Counted from the stretch's first letter, positions 10,931 through 23,615 are shown. The stretch is DNA of 64,000 nt from Chelydra serpentina (GCA_037349315.1 JBAIAC010000030.1:11305501-11369500); one strand, 5' to 3'. A program made the numbers and translations. Notes: generated by a model not told the origin, from the sequence alone.

Positions 10931-13195
10931 CATAGTTTTTTGAAAAGCTAATTCCATAAGCAGATGAAGCAAATGTGACAGGTCCATAGAATATATAATA
11001 TTTTAATTAAAAGGACATAATTTTAATTATTTCAAAGTCCTTGGAAGGGATACTAAACCAAAATATGCCAGTACTGTCATTGAGGAGACAGTAGCCAGCA
11101 CCACAGAGTTCAGGTTGCATGTCAAACTATAACAACGATTTTCATCACTTTCAAACGTTTGGTTTCTGGATAATCTTAACATTATAATAATGTTAAAATG
11201 TTGTACTACATTAGCATATAATTATAACCTTTACTCTAAACTCAAAGTTTTTTCTCTGTGATACAGCATATAGAATTATATGCTAAATCCAAGTATAATT
11301 ACCACATAATCTGTAGGGCATATAATTACACAATATATGCATAGTACATACTAATTACGATGTGATTACAGAGTAATTATATGCTTATTTGTGCCTGGAA
11401 GGCAAATGTTATACTGAACTGTTTAAACTAGGATGTCCAAGGATAAGCAGTTGGTATGAATCTGTGGATGAGTTCTGAACTGAAACATGCCAACACAAAC
11501 ATATAATTCACTACAGTCTAAAGAATTATTTAAAAATAAGCAAGATACAATAGAGCAGTATGTTCACATCTTTGTTTACAATCATGTATATGATTTTATT
11601 AAGGGTCCAAAATATGGTAAATGCTGCTATGGAATTAAAAAGTGCTTTAAAGATTAGCACCTCGGGGGACAAAAAAACCAAAAGTGATATTTTTAATGAT
11701 TTTCTTAAAGTACATAAGACAAACGCAGAGATAATAACACGGTGGTGAAAGTTATGCTGAATGAAAGTTGCACTGGGTATAAATTGTTCAGAAAACTGCT
11801 GTGATATTTACACTCACGAATTATACATTTTATGTCCAACATGTAACTTACACTACTCTGTGTCACCTCTCAAGATAGCACAGAGATTACTTTTTTACTT
11901 TAAGGCTGCAACACCTGAATTTTGGCACTTGCCTTTTGTTCTTTCTATTTTGCTACTTGTGAACCCATCTACAGTATATTTATCACAATATTATACATAG
12001 TCAACTTTTTTTAAATTAATATTTACACTAGAGTAAGTGGTATGCAATCAGAATCAACAGTGTTTGTATTGAATATGAACACACAAATCAAACATGCTCA
12101 TGAATGCCAGATTGTCCTGAGCCTTTAAATCATGTACATTTAATTTAAAATTTACAAACTGAGCCTACTTATGTTTTATTTTACATTGTGAAAGTATCAT
12201 GTAATTATTCTTAACTCCTTTGGTAACAACAAACAGTTAGCACAGTACTTACTGTAAAAGTTCTTGCAGTTTATTTGCATGGTAGTAACATTTAAGGCCA
12301 CAATTTCAGCTAGCCTCTGTTTTGTGAAATGCAAATCATGAAGACAAGCAGTAAGCTGACTCTTATCAGATATTAACTATGTAGCACATTTTAGGTTTAA
12401 AAGACAGTTTACATCTTATTTTCTTTATCATTATTACAGGCATCACAGACCAGAAAATCCTTCCCTTTTCCTATATTGTCAGTCTTTCATCCTTCTTTCA
12501 TCTAGTTTTCAGTCTGCACCTAGTGAAGCTTTGTGGTTGTCTAGGAAGGTGTAGAATACTCTAGAACACCCATTAACTCAGTGATGTGCTGGAAGAGGTG
12601 CTCTGTAGATCCTGGGAGCCCCTTATTAACATTTTTGCCACCAAACTCAAAGGACATTTGAGATCATTTCCCTGCCTTTGATAGATGTGTTTTGCAAAGG
12701 ACAGATTACTCTAAAATTAATTTTGACACTTAGGTTAACAAAATGGACACTTAGATTTTAATTTCCAGTACATAAACAGCAATTTACAGTGGTTGCCATT
12801 AAAATTACAATTTCTCTTTGCAAGTAATTCGTATTATGAGGCTATTCAGTGTACTTAGCACAGAGAGTACTGCAATCTTTGTGGTAAAGGTTAATTAGGT
12901 GAAAGGGAACATTGTGAAATGTTATTGGTGACTACTCTGGGCTTGTTCCTGCATAGATGAGTGTCACAGTGCTGCATGTAAAAGCCAAAGGTTGAAAGTG
13001 TCTAGCAGGATAAGTAAAGGAGCAGAATCTGATCCTGCGTTAATTAAGGTGCTGCTGTCGCGGTCACCAATTTACTCCTATTTTGTAGAAGGAATAAGGA
13101 CAAAGAAGGGACTGTGAAGGTACATTTGTCAGTGGCATGCAAGGGTTGCAAATAAACCACCATCTCTTCAGACATAATGTACTGCCAATCCCCAG
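10931..13195. other. Intron, no gene
   Basis: AT-rich intron with several short inverted 'ATATAATTA' type stretches around 11195-11395. No gene or clear mobile element recognised. Confidence 0.5.
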
Positions 13196-13204
13196 TATAC
13201 AGAA

Positions 13205-13482
13205 ATAATGGGTCAAGTCTCAAAAAATCATGAGACTGGCTTTAAAAATCATGGGATGTTAGAATTTTGGGATTCTACTTGTCTTCTAGTTTTTCAGCCT
13301 TTAGACACACATGCAGGTCACATTTTCATGCTTTTTCTGCAACCTTGAGGGCTAGAAACTTACCTTTAAAAAAAATGAAAGCGGAAATTGTCACACAATC
13401 ACTGGCCTCTAGGAGCTGGGCTTTAAGAAAAGCACCAAATGCCGCCAGACTCGTGTTAAAACTGTAAGAGTTGGCAACGCCG
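13205..13482. repeat. Probable MITE/interspersed repeat
   Basis: Sequence from 'tgggtcaagtctcaaaaaa' to 'gtaagagttggcaacgcc' resembles a vertebrate interspersed repeat with a 'caTGAGAC...' start and a 'GTTGGCAAC' end. Ends are approximate and the class is uncertain. Confidence 0.4.
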
Positions 13483-13818
13483 GATATGCCCATGCTCTAC
13501 ATAATGCCCCCTTTGTTTTACCCTGCAATTTGGAGAGTAAGGAAGCAGAGGAAACAAAGGTCTGGAGACTTATCACTGCACAATGACGCTGACTATAATT
13601 TTTAAGTCTGTTTCATGTCCTTGGCCCAGAACAATGAACAAGGCATGAATTTACAATAGCTTTGGAGCCCTGTCAATATGTAAAAGATGTAGCTAGTAGA
13701 AAAAAGGGATAATAGGATGGTAAGCAATATGTGATAGCTTGCATATGCGGCTAGAATGTAATGCTACACATGAACAGCTCATGATCCAGAATAGGGCTTG
13801 GCTACAAAAACGAATGAG

Positions 13819-13892
13819 CCAATCACAGAGTGCAGGACATGATGTGGAGTCGAAGGCGCATGCAGCAGTTTATTTTAGAATGTGTATATAAG
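13819..13892 (+). promoter_or_regulatory. CCAAT and TATA boxes of the solo LTR
   Basis: CCAAT at 13819-13823 and TATATAAG at 13885-13892, separated by about 61 bp. They form a canonical pol II core promoter within the LTR. Activity is unknown. Confidence 0.65.
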
Positions 13893-13983
13893 CTGATTAA
13901 TGATTTTGTACTTTGGATTTGTACCCTGTACCCACCCCCCACACTTGAACCTGATCAACTCAAGTGTAGTTTGACTGTATATC

Positions 13984-13989
13984 AATAAA
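13984..13989 (+). terminator. LTR polyadenylation signal AATAAA
   Basis: AATAAA about 92 bp after the TATA box and 130 bp before the LTR end. This fits the R-region poly(A) signal of the solo LTR. Confidence 0.65.
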
Positions 13990-14124
13990 GAATCTCAATG
14001 ACGAGTCGAAGTTGAACTGATTTCTTGGATTACAGAGAACTGGATAAAGTGTTCTCCCGGAACTGGATGAGGTATTCTGGATATGCCAAGTGGAAAAGGT
14101 CTGGGGAAGAATCCCAACATAGCT

Positions 14125-14520
14125 AACACTTAAAAGTTACCTGTGCTCATTTAGGTCTTGATTGTACTCCCATTAAAGTCAATGCACGAATTCCCACTAT
14201 CCTGAATGATTCGGGATCAAGTCCATAAAGCCTTTGTTCGTATTTGCATTAGAGCACGATCACCTTTTAGTCCCTGCTATGAACAGAATGAAGGCTTATA
14301 GGGAAACATAATTCTCCTTGCACTACTGAAAATACAGGTTTTGCACCAAATTTTGACTTTAGTCCCACCAGAGTAAAGCTTGGTTAAATCCATCAGATTC
14401 ACTAGAAATTCGTCTGGATTTACAACAATCTAACTAAAAGAAGAGTTTGGCCCATTATTCCTAGTTTTGCCTCTTTCCCCCGAGGTGTCTTATACAGAGA
14501 GGGAGAGATACAGTGATAAA
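14125..14520. other. Intron, no gene
   Basis: Intronic sequence with decayed 'cccattaaagtcaatg' and 'tggatttacaacaatc' repeat motifs. No gene. Confidence 0.5.
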
Positions 14521-14784
14521 GGGCAGCTCTACACATGAACGCTGCATTGGTATAGCTGCAGCGCTTTAATGAACATGCTCTATGCTGATGGGAGAGAGCT
14601 CTCCCATTGGCGTAGTTAAGCCACCTCCGTGAAAGGCGGTACCTATGTCAGTGAGAGAAGCTCTCCTGCCAACATAAAGCTGTCTACACTGGCACTTAGG
14701 TCAGTATAACTACATCGCTCGGGGTGTGGATTTTCCCTCAGCAACATAGTTACACCAAAGTAATTCTGCAGTGTAGATCTGCCC
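14521..14784. mobile_element. Non-autonomous DNA transposon with terminal inverted repeats
   Basis: A 264-bp element. The left end GGGCAGCTCTACAC pairs with the right end GTGTAGATCTGCCC with 13 of 14 bases complementary. The interior has no coding capacity. No convincing target duplication was seen, so the superfamily is not assigned. Confidence 0.72.
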
Positions 14785-17700
14785 AGCATCAGCAGCTGCT
14801 AAACAAAGAAACTTGCAGAAGTTGTTAACTGATCCAGTCATAGTTTCTCACATATTGCACCAATGATTTCAACCCTAACCTAGAGGGACTTAGAATGTGA
14901 AGTTCCTCCTAGTGTGTACCACAACACTAGCATCTGGAATGAATTATGCCTCAGAAGGACCTTATACAAAATAAATCCCTCTGGAGAAGAGATCTCCGGT
15001 CATTCCATATACAATTCATGCACTGTACTGAATCATAGGCTGGTTTTGTCGTCTGGAATGCTCTGACCAAGGCTTCAGCTGAGCTCTTCTAATTAATTTC
15101 CCCTGGACTATTCAAAGTGACCCTATGTTACTGCATATGCTGCCCAGCTATTCCATTCAGTATATTATTTGATTTAGTCAGATACTAAATGGACAGATAC
15201 TAAGACTGAAATTGTACATGCAGCTATATAGAATAAAAGGTGAAAATATTACAATGTACATCGCTTGCATGATAAGAGATTTACTACACGCAAAGTTCAC
15301 AAGATAGTGTGAGACCATTTACCAAAGCCTTGCCAATTTACAAGGTAACTTTCAGCATTTCCTTTTATTACTGCAGAATTGAATTCACAACTTGTTTCCT
15401 CTTTTCCTCAGCCTTGATTAATTACCATGTTAACATAACTACTGTTCTCCCTCTTATAATGGGCTCACTCTAAAGTGCTGCCCCAGCAAAATAAAACAGG
15501 AAAAAGCTTCCAGCTCTTTGCTCTAGTATTGCAATCCTTTTTGATCTCACTATTGTTCACATTTATGTTCCATTCCAATAAAGCATACATGAATATAATA
15601 GCAAATCAGATAATACAAGGTTGTGACCCTTGTAATTGAGCCTTCAAGCTTTTTCCAGTGACCTGGTAAAAATTACATTTAAATGTGCTTGTTGACACTT
15701 GAGAATTCACTTTGTTGATCATATACACTGTTTCAGAGAGATTATATTACATAATGATGAATTTTCTGTCTTTTTTCTCTCCCATACCTACAACCCCATT
15801 AAGCATGAAGCTGTAAGCAAACCTCCTCTGCGGCAAAATTGGAAGACTAGAAATATCAAAGCGTCAAATCCCACAATTCTTTTTCAATCAAAGCTCCCAT
15901 TCACTTCAGTGGGAATTTTGTTGCTGTAACACTTGAGTAGGCTCTTCTATATATGGGGCTAAATCCTTGCTAATACTTAGAAAAATGAATCCTAATCAAA
16001 ATTGGTTCCAAAATCAAATATGAACCATACCTATCCTTTCCTGTTACAGGTATGCATTTAAAAAAAAATACAGACCATGTTACATCACTGAAAATTTATA
16101 TCTATAGTCAATGGTTTCCAAGTCACATGACCACCGATGTGAAGTAATTAATAGTTCTCTCTCAGCAAATGCAATCATTATATTTTTAATTAACCTTTTC
16201 AACCTTCTGCACCTTTTACTTTTGTTATACATTAAATCTTTGCAATTTTTCAGTTATGTTTGATTAGGTTTTAAACAATCACATGAAAAATAATCTTTAG
16301 ATTTAGTCAAGCAGTCCTTATGGTTACAAACAAGAAGGTATTGTAAATGTTGATGTAATGAGGATTGTTATAAATCAATCAGATACAGGGCAGACACTCT
16401 GAACTTTGTGGCTATGTTCCCACCTAATTTTTGTTTTGGCAGCTTACTGTTATTTAATGGCTTTGACTACCAGGAAACTGGCTTTTGAAAATTCTCTCTC
16501 AACCTAATTCTAATTACTCTGTATAAATCATACAATGATCAATTATAAAAATCTTAGGTTCATACATTATTTAAACTTAGTATTTGAATCCTCGCGGCAG
16601 GAGTACAGGAAATACCTAAGCCCTTCTCTTTGCACACTAACAACAGCTTTATATCTATAGTGGTGCCAATTACTGAAAAGTAGGGGCCAGACCTGCTCTC
16701 AGTGTAAAACTGGAATAACTCCATGGACTTCAACTGAGAACTGAATTTGGCCCCAAATATTTTTTTCTAGACACACTAGCTTAATGTTCACTATATATGA
16801 ACATCGGGGATCAAATTCTTCTCTCACTTACAGTGGCATAAATGCATAGTACTCCACTGAGCTCAATTGAGTTTCACCAGATTTATACCAGTGAAACAGA
16901 GTATGTTCGTATTTTATTAAGATTGCATAACTATACTATACATACAAATGTTTATAATTTAAAGGATTATTTTGTAAATTATTTTCTTATGTGATCTTTC
17001 AAAGAAACATACTTAGTAGTTGATATGAAAAATTAAAATATGTTTTATTTAACATAAGGCTGATTCCAAGATAACTAAGGTCAAATTTGTTTGGAAAAAT
17101 AAGTCTTATATGAGTGGAGGAGATACTAAAAGGAAATGATCTTTCACAAAGACAAGCAAAATATCCAAACATTTTTCAGTAATGCTATAAAACTATAATT
17201 GGATTTCAATTTAGTAATAGACATCTTAAGACAGACCATTCTAATAACTTAATTATGCCTTATGTGACTATGCCAGATACTATCCTACTGTTCTTTGACT
17301 TTTTGTATTCAGTTCAGTTTCAGACAATCATATTTGCTATAAAAATGTAACTACAGGGCCAGCTCTGAGCTGTACTATTTTGAAATTTCCAAACAAATAT
17401 TTTAATGCTACAATGACATTCCAAAGATGGCTTGTTGGCAAAAGTGACATTTTTTAGTTTTGCTTTGTTTTCATTTTCATTATACAACAAAGCTCTTATA
17501 ATGGACCAAGAGCGGTGTGAAAATTTCACATGGAAAGAGAATGCCTAAAAATTTTGGGCAAATATAAATAACATGTATGTCATATATAAAACATATATAA
17601 CATATATAAAAAACAGTTTTACTACTTTTCACACAAAAGAAAAAACTATATTCAACAGCAAAACTGTCTTTCACATAGTGGAAGCAAAATGTGCATATCA

Positions 17701-18869
17701 AAATGGAGGAAGAAGCTGCTGAAGTCCAAAGGATGAATTCTACCTAATGCAACAGGCAAGGTCTAGAAGTCCTCCAATTTATACAACAAATGGAGAACAC
17801 AAGCTAAAACTTTCAAAAACAGGACCATAACCATATGTTTCTAAGTCCATATTTGGTTACCAAAGTGGGTGGCTTGATTTTCAAAAATGCTGAGCATTCA
17901 GCAGTTCCCACTGATTTCAGGAATTAGATAGTTTTGAGAAGAAATTATTAGAGATTCATCTTATGTCCCAATGCCAGCTTCTTAGAGATCCCCTGACCTG
18001 CTTACTTCATGCTCCAGTAAAGGATTTACATTTTAAACAGAATGATCACTTTTTTTATTTATTGTTACCAGCAAGACTTTGCATTGCACTTTACCAAAAG
18101 ATGTGACTTCTCCTCCTATGGAATTGTACTGTAGTACAATATGGACTGTCATTGTAATGGAAAAGCTTTCACACCAAGTATGTACACCAAAAAAGAGCCA
18201 AAAAGAGGATAGCTATTTATAATTTTGGTCATTTTAGCATTGTCAGGGGAGGAGGGCTCCCCAGCCAGCAAGCCAGAATCTTTAGCTAGGTTCTTTGACT
18301 ATTAACCTCATCCTGAATAAATAATAATAAGTAATGTACGATGTAGTATGTTAGCATTGTATTGTAAATTTGCCTTAATAAAAATATTTATAAATAATTA
18401 AATAAAATAAAATGGAAGGGGTAAAAAGTTCCCAAGTACTTCAAAAGTTCCTTTAAAGTTCAAGGGTGGGATTGAAAAGTTCCTAATGGAATTTAGGTTC
18501 CTAACTCAGTTAGGCTCTTTTGAAAATCTCTCCCTACAAGCCTAACTTTGGGGTCCTATTTTTTAATATCTCAGCTTTAAGTGTTAGAATGCAAGTACCT
18601 CAACTACACACTAGCTGACCTATTCAGGGAAAGGTTGCCTGATAATGAAGCAGGGTGGGTAGAAACTGAACCTGATATGTGGGAAGAAGTGCTGCTTGAG
18701 AGCGGAGAAGGGAGCAGTAGAGGTCTAGGAACCTACCACAATGATTGGGAGGGCACTTCCTCCCCCCACCCCCCCCCCACCCCATCTGATGACTGTGCTG
18801 AAGTGAGGAGGAAATGAGCATGAGAGGTGATCAGAGGAGGGTCCCATACTGACTGAGAGTTCCAGATGA
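14785..18869. other. Intron, no gene
   Basis: About 4 kb of AT-rich intron. It includes a 72-bp palindromic repeat at 16683-16754, an ATATA-rich stretch at about 17577-17610 and a polypurine/polycytosine stretch at 18758-18783. No coding region is supported. Confidence 0.5.
16683..16754. repeat. Short palindromic MITE-like repeat
   Basis: Ends GGGGCCAGACCTG... and ...CTGAATTTGGCCCC are imperfect inverted complements around an ATGGACTTCAACTGA centre. Same general type as 54812-54900. Confidence 0.55.
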
Positions 18870-18871
18870 AT

Positions 18872-19001
18872 GCAGTGTAGTTTGAGACGAGTTGGTTCCA
18901 GGATATTAGACACACAAGGTGGGTGAGGTAACATCTTTTACTGGACCAACTTCTCTTAGTGAGAGATACAAGCTTTTGAGCCACACACAGCTCTTCTTCA
19001 G
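18872..19001 (-). mobile_element. Penelope-like element 3' end, antisense
   Basis: Reverse-complement of a Penelope-like 3' tail family recognised from sauropsid genomes. On the plus strand it reads 'ccaggatattagacacacaa', then GGTGGGTGAGGTAACATCTT, then 'caagcttttgagccacacac'. Severely 5'-truncated. It abuts the hAT relic that begins at about 19003. Confidence 0.7.
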
Positions 19002-19002
19002 G

Positions 19003-20589
19003 ACATGAGAGGTCAAGGCTACGATAATGGTGCCAACATGAGAGGAAAGAACAGAGGAGTGCAGAGACAGATCTGAGAATTAAACTCTCAAGCTTTTTTT
19101 GTCCCATGCAGTTCTCATTCATTGAACTTGATGGTCAGTGATGCAGCATCAGCTTCTAGTGAGGCTGCTGGATTTTTTAATGTAATTCAAAGCATCTATG
19201 TATTTTTCTCTGAATCAACTCGTCGATGGCAAATTTTGAAGCAACATCTGGGAACATCCTCTCTGACACTGAAACCACTGAGTGCTACACGATGGAAAAA
19301 TTGAGTGGAGGCGATAAAGCCTATCAAAGACCATATTGGGAAGATAGATGATGCCATAGTTGCCATTATGGAGGATAAAGTTATGACAGGAACTGTTCAT
19401 GGGAGAATAGTGTCAGAGGGAAATGGAATCATTAGAAACATACATAACTTCAAATTTCTGTGTGGGTTAGTGTTGTGGTATGACATACTGTTTGAAATAA
19501 ATGTAAGCAAGAGACTCCAAGGTGTTGACCTTGATCTATCTGGAGCAATGAAACAACTGGACAAAGCAAAGTCATACCTATAGTCTTACCAGTCAGATGA
19601 AGGATTTCAAAATGTTCTGAAGAGTGCACAGAAGTTGGCAGAGGAACTTCACACTGAAGCTATTTTCCCACCCATTCAAGAATACAGGAGTCACCGAAGA
19701 AGAAATTTTGATTACGAGGCATGAGGTATCCCATAAGAGACCCCAAACAACAATTCAAAGTTGAATTCTTTAACCAGGTACTAGATTGTGCAATACAGTC
19801 AACTGAAGAATGTTTCATGCAGCTCAAGGAACACAGCAGTATATTTGGGATGTTGTATGATATTCCAAAACTCCTCACTGTACCTGAAGAAGACCTACAC
19901 CAGCAATGCAGGGCACTAGAGACAGTGTTGACACATGATGACATGCACAATATTGATGCGAGTGATTTAGGTGATGAACTGAAAGCCCTTTCAAGACACA
20001 TTTCAGCAGGATCAACTCCAAAGGCTGTTCAGGAACATATGTGCACAAATAAGATGACCATCCTCTTTCCAAAAGTTTTTGTTGCTCTGTGCATACTTCT
20101 AACACTTCCTGTAACAGTTGCCAGTGGAGAACGCAGCTTCTACAAGCTGAAGTTAATAAAAACACATCTACGGTCCACAATGACACAGGAGAGGCTGGTC
20201 GGCCTTGCAACCATCTCAATAGGCCATGAGCTGGCCCAGACGGTGGGCCTTCAGGAAGCAGTTCAGATCTTTGCAACCAAGAAGCCACGGAAAGCACCAC
20301 TTGGATTATTCAAACAGATAAAAATGCCAGTGTTTAATATGCAGACAAGAAAAGTTACATTTGCTGTTCAGGCGTTTGAAAGTGAAGGGTTACTTAAAAG
20401 TTTTGAAAAAGGCATTTTAAGTTGTTAGTTCTCCATTATTGGGGTAGGCAGCAGAGCAGTACCCTGAGAGGAGTAGAACAGGAAGAAGGCAGAATTAAGA
20501 CCTTTCAAAGTTTTGGCCCAAGCGAGGGGTCATGGGGGCGTCATTTGAGCTCCCCGCCTCAGGTGCCAAAATGTTGTGGGCCAGCCCTG
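19003..20589 (+). pseudogene. Broken hAT transposase (ZMYM/52-kDa-repressor-like) with 3' terminal repeat
   Basis: Relic of an autonomous hAT transposon. In frame from about 19006 it reads RGQGYDNGANMRGKN, the conserved block around one catalytic Asp, then FFVPCSSHSLNLM (hAT CxxH motif), SATRW, and a helical region to 19583. The C-terminal dimerisation block lies at 19721-20428, with LTLPVTVASGERSFYKLKLI, LRSTMTQERLVGLA and a trailing basic segment. Damage: in-frame stops at 19074-19076, 19302-19304 and 19581-19583, plus a one-base frameshift near 19715-19722. The right end GGCCAGCCCTG (to 20589) is the complement of a CAGGGCTGGCC hAT terminus. The N-terminal zinc finger, first catalytic Asp and left terminus are missing. 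Domesticated ZMYM-type genes keep open frames, so this is a dead transposon rather than a host gene. Confidence 0.88.
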
Positions 20590-22125
20590 GGAGTCAGGCA
20601 AAATCTTGGAACTTCCCTGGGCTCTTCAGCTCTGTGGGAATCTTTAGTCTGAATAAATCCCCAAGAGATCAGCAGCATTTAGATTCAAGGGAAGAAAGTC
20701 AAGGATGAAGGGAGAGGGCTTGGTTAGGGCATGGAGGAAACTCAAAAGAAAAATACTATAAATGGCAAAACTGGCTTTTCTGTTTGATCATTTTCGTTTA
20801 TTCTCTTGTTCTGAATTAGGCTCAGGAGTATAGCCATTGATGGCCAGCCATTGGCGTAGTTGTACATGTTATTCAAGCGCAGACAGGCAAAAGTCAAACC
20901 TTGATTTGCACCAGGGAAGATTACCCCAGTTTGAAATGGAGGGGAAAAGCCACCAGTCCAACAGTGGTTTATAGTAGCTTTGCATGTCCACATTAGGGAT
21001 TTGCATCAGTTCACCTATGCCATTGCTCACTGCTGAAGTCCTAACTGGGGCAAAGTAGGAAAGTCTTTAAAAGGACTTACTTATCACACTTACTTTGTGG
21101 TATTATTCATTTTGGAAGGAAAAAAAATCAGAGGAGGGAGGCTTGGGGAAGTAAGTGAGAATCCAACCTAACAATAACAGCCAAAGTGATGAAAAAAGAG
21201 AAACATGAAAAATATTAAACATGGAGGAAGAAAAAATCCTCTTTCCACCACTACCCACAGGAAAGCCTTACCTTCCCAAAAATTCTTCTTCAGTTTGTCA
21301 GGTAGAGGGACATGTAGCAGTAGTCATGACAAAAGGAATATCAGTAAAGGGAAGAAAAGAGACTAAAATCGCAGTTCTACCAGCACTAGAAGAGACAGGA
21401 GCAGATGCTGTAATCATGACAGCAGCAGTAGAGGTGGGGCTTAGATTGCAATCATGGCAGCAGTGAGAGCAATAGAGTCATAGAACAGCAATGGCAGCAA
21501 ATACCATCGCAGCTATAGAGACACCGCATTATCCCCCTTTTCCTATTGCTAATCCTGGCAGTTATCTGTCCTATTTACTGAACAATCAGATTTGCATTCC
21601 ATTAATCTACCACCAGCTGTTGTTCTTTTCACTGCTAATTTGTCCAATGCAATTGTGTCGAATATAAATAAATGCAGTGAAATGTATTGTAAGTTATCCA
21701 CTGAGGGCAATGATATTGGTTACTTTTGTCTATTCATAGATTTCTCACTGATCAGCTTTAGTAAGCTAGAGTAAGCTTTAGTGAGCTAGAGTAAGCTTTA
21801 GTTACTTTGTATTGGGACTTTAAAAGCTGGTGGCCAAGCAGAAAAGGTGCACTGGTGCAGGCGTATCTAGTGGAAGACAGGGAAAGAGGAGACTTTCGAA
21901 CATATTTAGTTACTTGAATGATACTGTGCTAATAACTTAGTGCTGAAATAACAATGGCCACTGCTCTATTGTGCACATGCTGAAGATAGAACAGTATAGA
22001 ATAAAAATATAATTGAAGGGGAGGGAGAGAGATATATTGCATATTACCCATCTGTATATATTTTTCCTGTTTTTCATTAACCTGCAGTTGCTAAGCTAGT
22101 TTCAAATCATTTAAACCATGTACTT
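20590..22125. other. Intron, no gene
   Basis: Intron with a short tandem of an approximately 20-bp unit around GCTAGAGTAAGCTTTAGT (about 21759-21803). No supported gene. Confidence 0.5.
21755..21806. repeat. Short tandem repeat, approximately 20-bp unit
   Basis: AGCTTTAGT and AAGCTAGAG alternate about 2.5 times with one or two substitutions. Confidence 0.7.
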
Positions 22126-22129
22126 GCCT

Positions 22130-22345
22130 ATCTCTCTGCTCTAGCCTCCTTTCACTCCTCTCTTTGCTCCACAAAAGATGCATTACCACCTGCTTCCTTT
22201 GTAGCCTTCTCCAACTCTCAGCTCTGGGCCCTCTTCCCTGCAGCACACGATGCCCAAAGACTGCCCTCCGTGATCCCGATCTGTTATGCCATTACCGCCT
22301 CTCAAAGTCCCTCCTTAAAACATACTTATCCTAGATATATAAAAC
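22130..22345 (+). mobile_element. L2-type LINE fragment, C-terminal coding end
   Basis: Pyrimidine-rich sequence decoding at its end to a KSLLKTYL-type segment (CTCAAAGTCCCTCCTTAAAA). This is the usual end of the L2/CR1-clade ORF2 (…FKSLLKTHL). Highly decayed. Confidence 0.55.
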
Positions 22346-23290
22346 ATCGCCCTTCCCTCAGAGAATTGTTAACAAAATAGGTGATAGAAACAAAATCAGG
22401 GAACTGAAGTGCTAATTTCACTGCTCAGTAGCTGACTTGGTGTTGTATCCCATCCCTCATGCTTCAGCTGTATGTGTCTATTTAAGGCCTTATGTAAAAT
22501 CTACTGGAGACAACCCTTTTACTCCCATTGACTTCAGTGGACTTTGGATCAGGGCCTTTGGCCCCAATTCTGCATGTGCTTAAGTCCCATTAAAATCAAC
22601 TTAAGCATGTGCTTAAGTGCTATCCTGAATAGGGCCTTACATTCAACTCTCCTGACTAGAGTCCTTGTCTTCAAGGAACAAGAGTAAAGGACCGTCAGTG
22701 GTTTATACATAAACACAGTCATAAAAAGATAATGGGACATGTTAGGCAACTTTAATATAATAATAAACTGAAGTTAATTACTTTAGTTTACAGGCACTAA
22801 ATTAAAATAAATATCCTCTTAATTGGTGATGACTGAAACTCAACAAGTAAAATAACAATAATTTATATTTATATAGCCCACAGAAATGCAGCCACTTTTG
22901 AAGTGGAGAATTGTAACTTCTCAGCACCAGCAACACGGTCTAAGAGATTTTAGGAGGGGAAGTGAACAATTTTCCAATCTAAACTACAGGAAGAATTTAG
23001 TTACCACTAAATTATTATTTAATATTATTATTCAATTTGGAATTTTTTTCAGGACAGTGAGCCTACACGCCCATTCAGGGCGAAAGCGCTACTGAGGTTC
23101 TATATCACTGCTCTACAGCCAAAATGCTTCTGAAATAAATGTAGTCAAACTTTACTAATTCTGGGTCACTGAGAATGAAAATGATGCTTAAAATTGTTGA
23201 TTGGCTCTAGTTTTCAAGACATGCTATTGGGTCAGTATATACGACCCTTGACTTGGGAATGGCGGAGGATAAGTGAGTTATAAAGGGAAG
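22346..23290. other. Intron, no gene
   Basis: Includes a decayed palindromic repeat at about 22551-22640 ('gcttaagtcccattaaaatc' and inverse). The left boundary of the gene-bearing element that follows may lie here but is not visible by eye. Confidence 0.45.
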
Positions 23291-23397
23291 GGATCTCAAT
23301 TTAAACCAGAAATGACTAAAATACAGCTTTGACTGGATCTATGAATAAATCTATGACTCGGTTTGGACAGTACTTGCTTTTTAGGCAAAACAATGAA

Positions 23398-23478
23398 TGA
23401 TGCAATCTGAAGCTGGTATTGCGTCATACATGATATGAATTGCGTCATGTTATTCCTAGAAGTCATGGATGATGCAAT
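23398..23478. promoter_or_regulatory. Cluster of four TGATGCAAT/ATTGCGTCA motifs
   Basis: Four 9-mers lie within 81 bp: TGATGCAAT at 23398-23406, ATTGCGTCA at 23418-23426, ATTGCGTCA at 23439-23447 and TGATGCAAT at 23470-23478. Reading ATTGCGTCA on the other strand gives TGACGCAAT, so the four are one motif family in +,-,-,+ orientation. TGATGCAAT is the known CEBP-ATF composite (amino-acid response) sequence. They sit 138-218 bp upstream of the ATG at 23616. They could be promoter elements or subterminal transposase-binding repeats. Confidence 0.6.
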
Positions 23479-23615
23479 CGTAATGAAGCTTACATCACTC
23501 TGCTGAACAAATTGCCCTATATCAGCTCTAGAAATCATACAGTGTTGTGCTCTCTTATTTGTCAGTGTTTGATTTTGCAAAGGGACACATTTCTGTTTAG
23601 CCAAAGTGAGCAGAG

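Larger units (their letters stand above)
13740..14119 (+). mobile_element. Solo LTR (endogenous-retrovirus-like)
   Basis: A 380-bp element with the layout of an LTR. It starts TG, ends CA (...CCCAACA), and is flanked by an identical 5-bp direct repeat TAGCT (13735-13739 and 14120-14124). Inside are a CCAAT box (13819-13823), a TATA box TATATAAG (13885-13892) and an AATAAA polyadenylation signal (13984-13989), in the order expected for U3 then R. No internal retroviral genes flank it, so it is a solo LTR left by recombination. It lies antisense to GFRA1. Family unknown to me. Confidence 0.82.

Noticed and set aside
19875..20300. 141-residue minus-strand frame
   Set aside because: Shadow of the hAT transposase frame on the plus strand.
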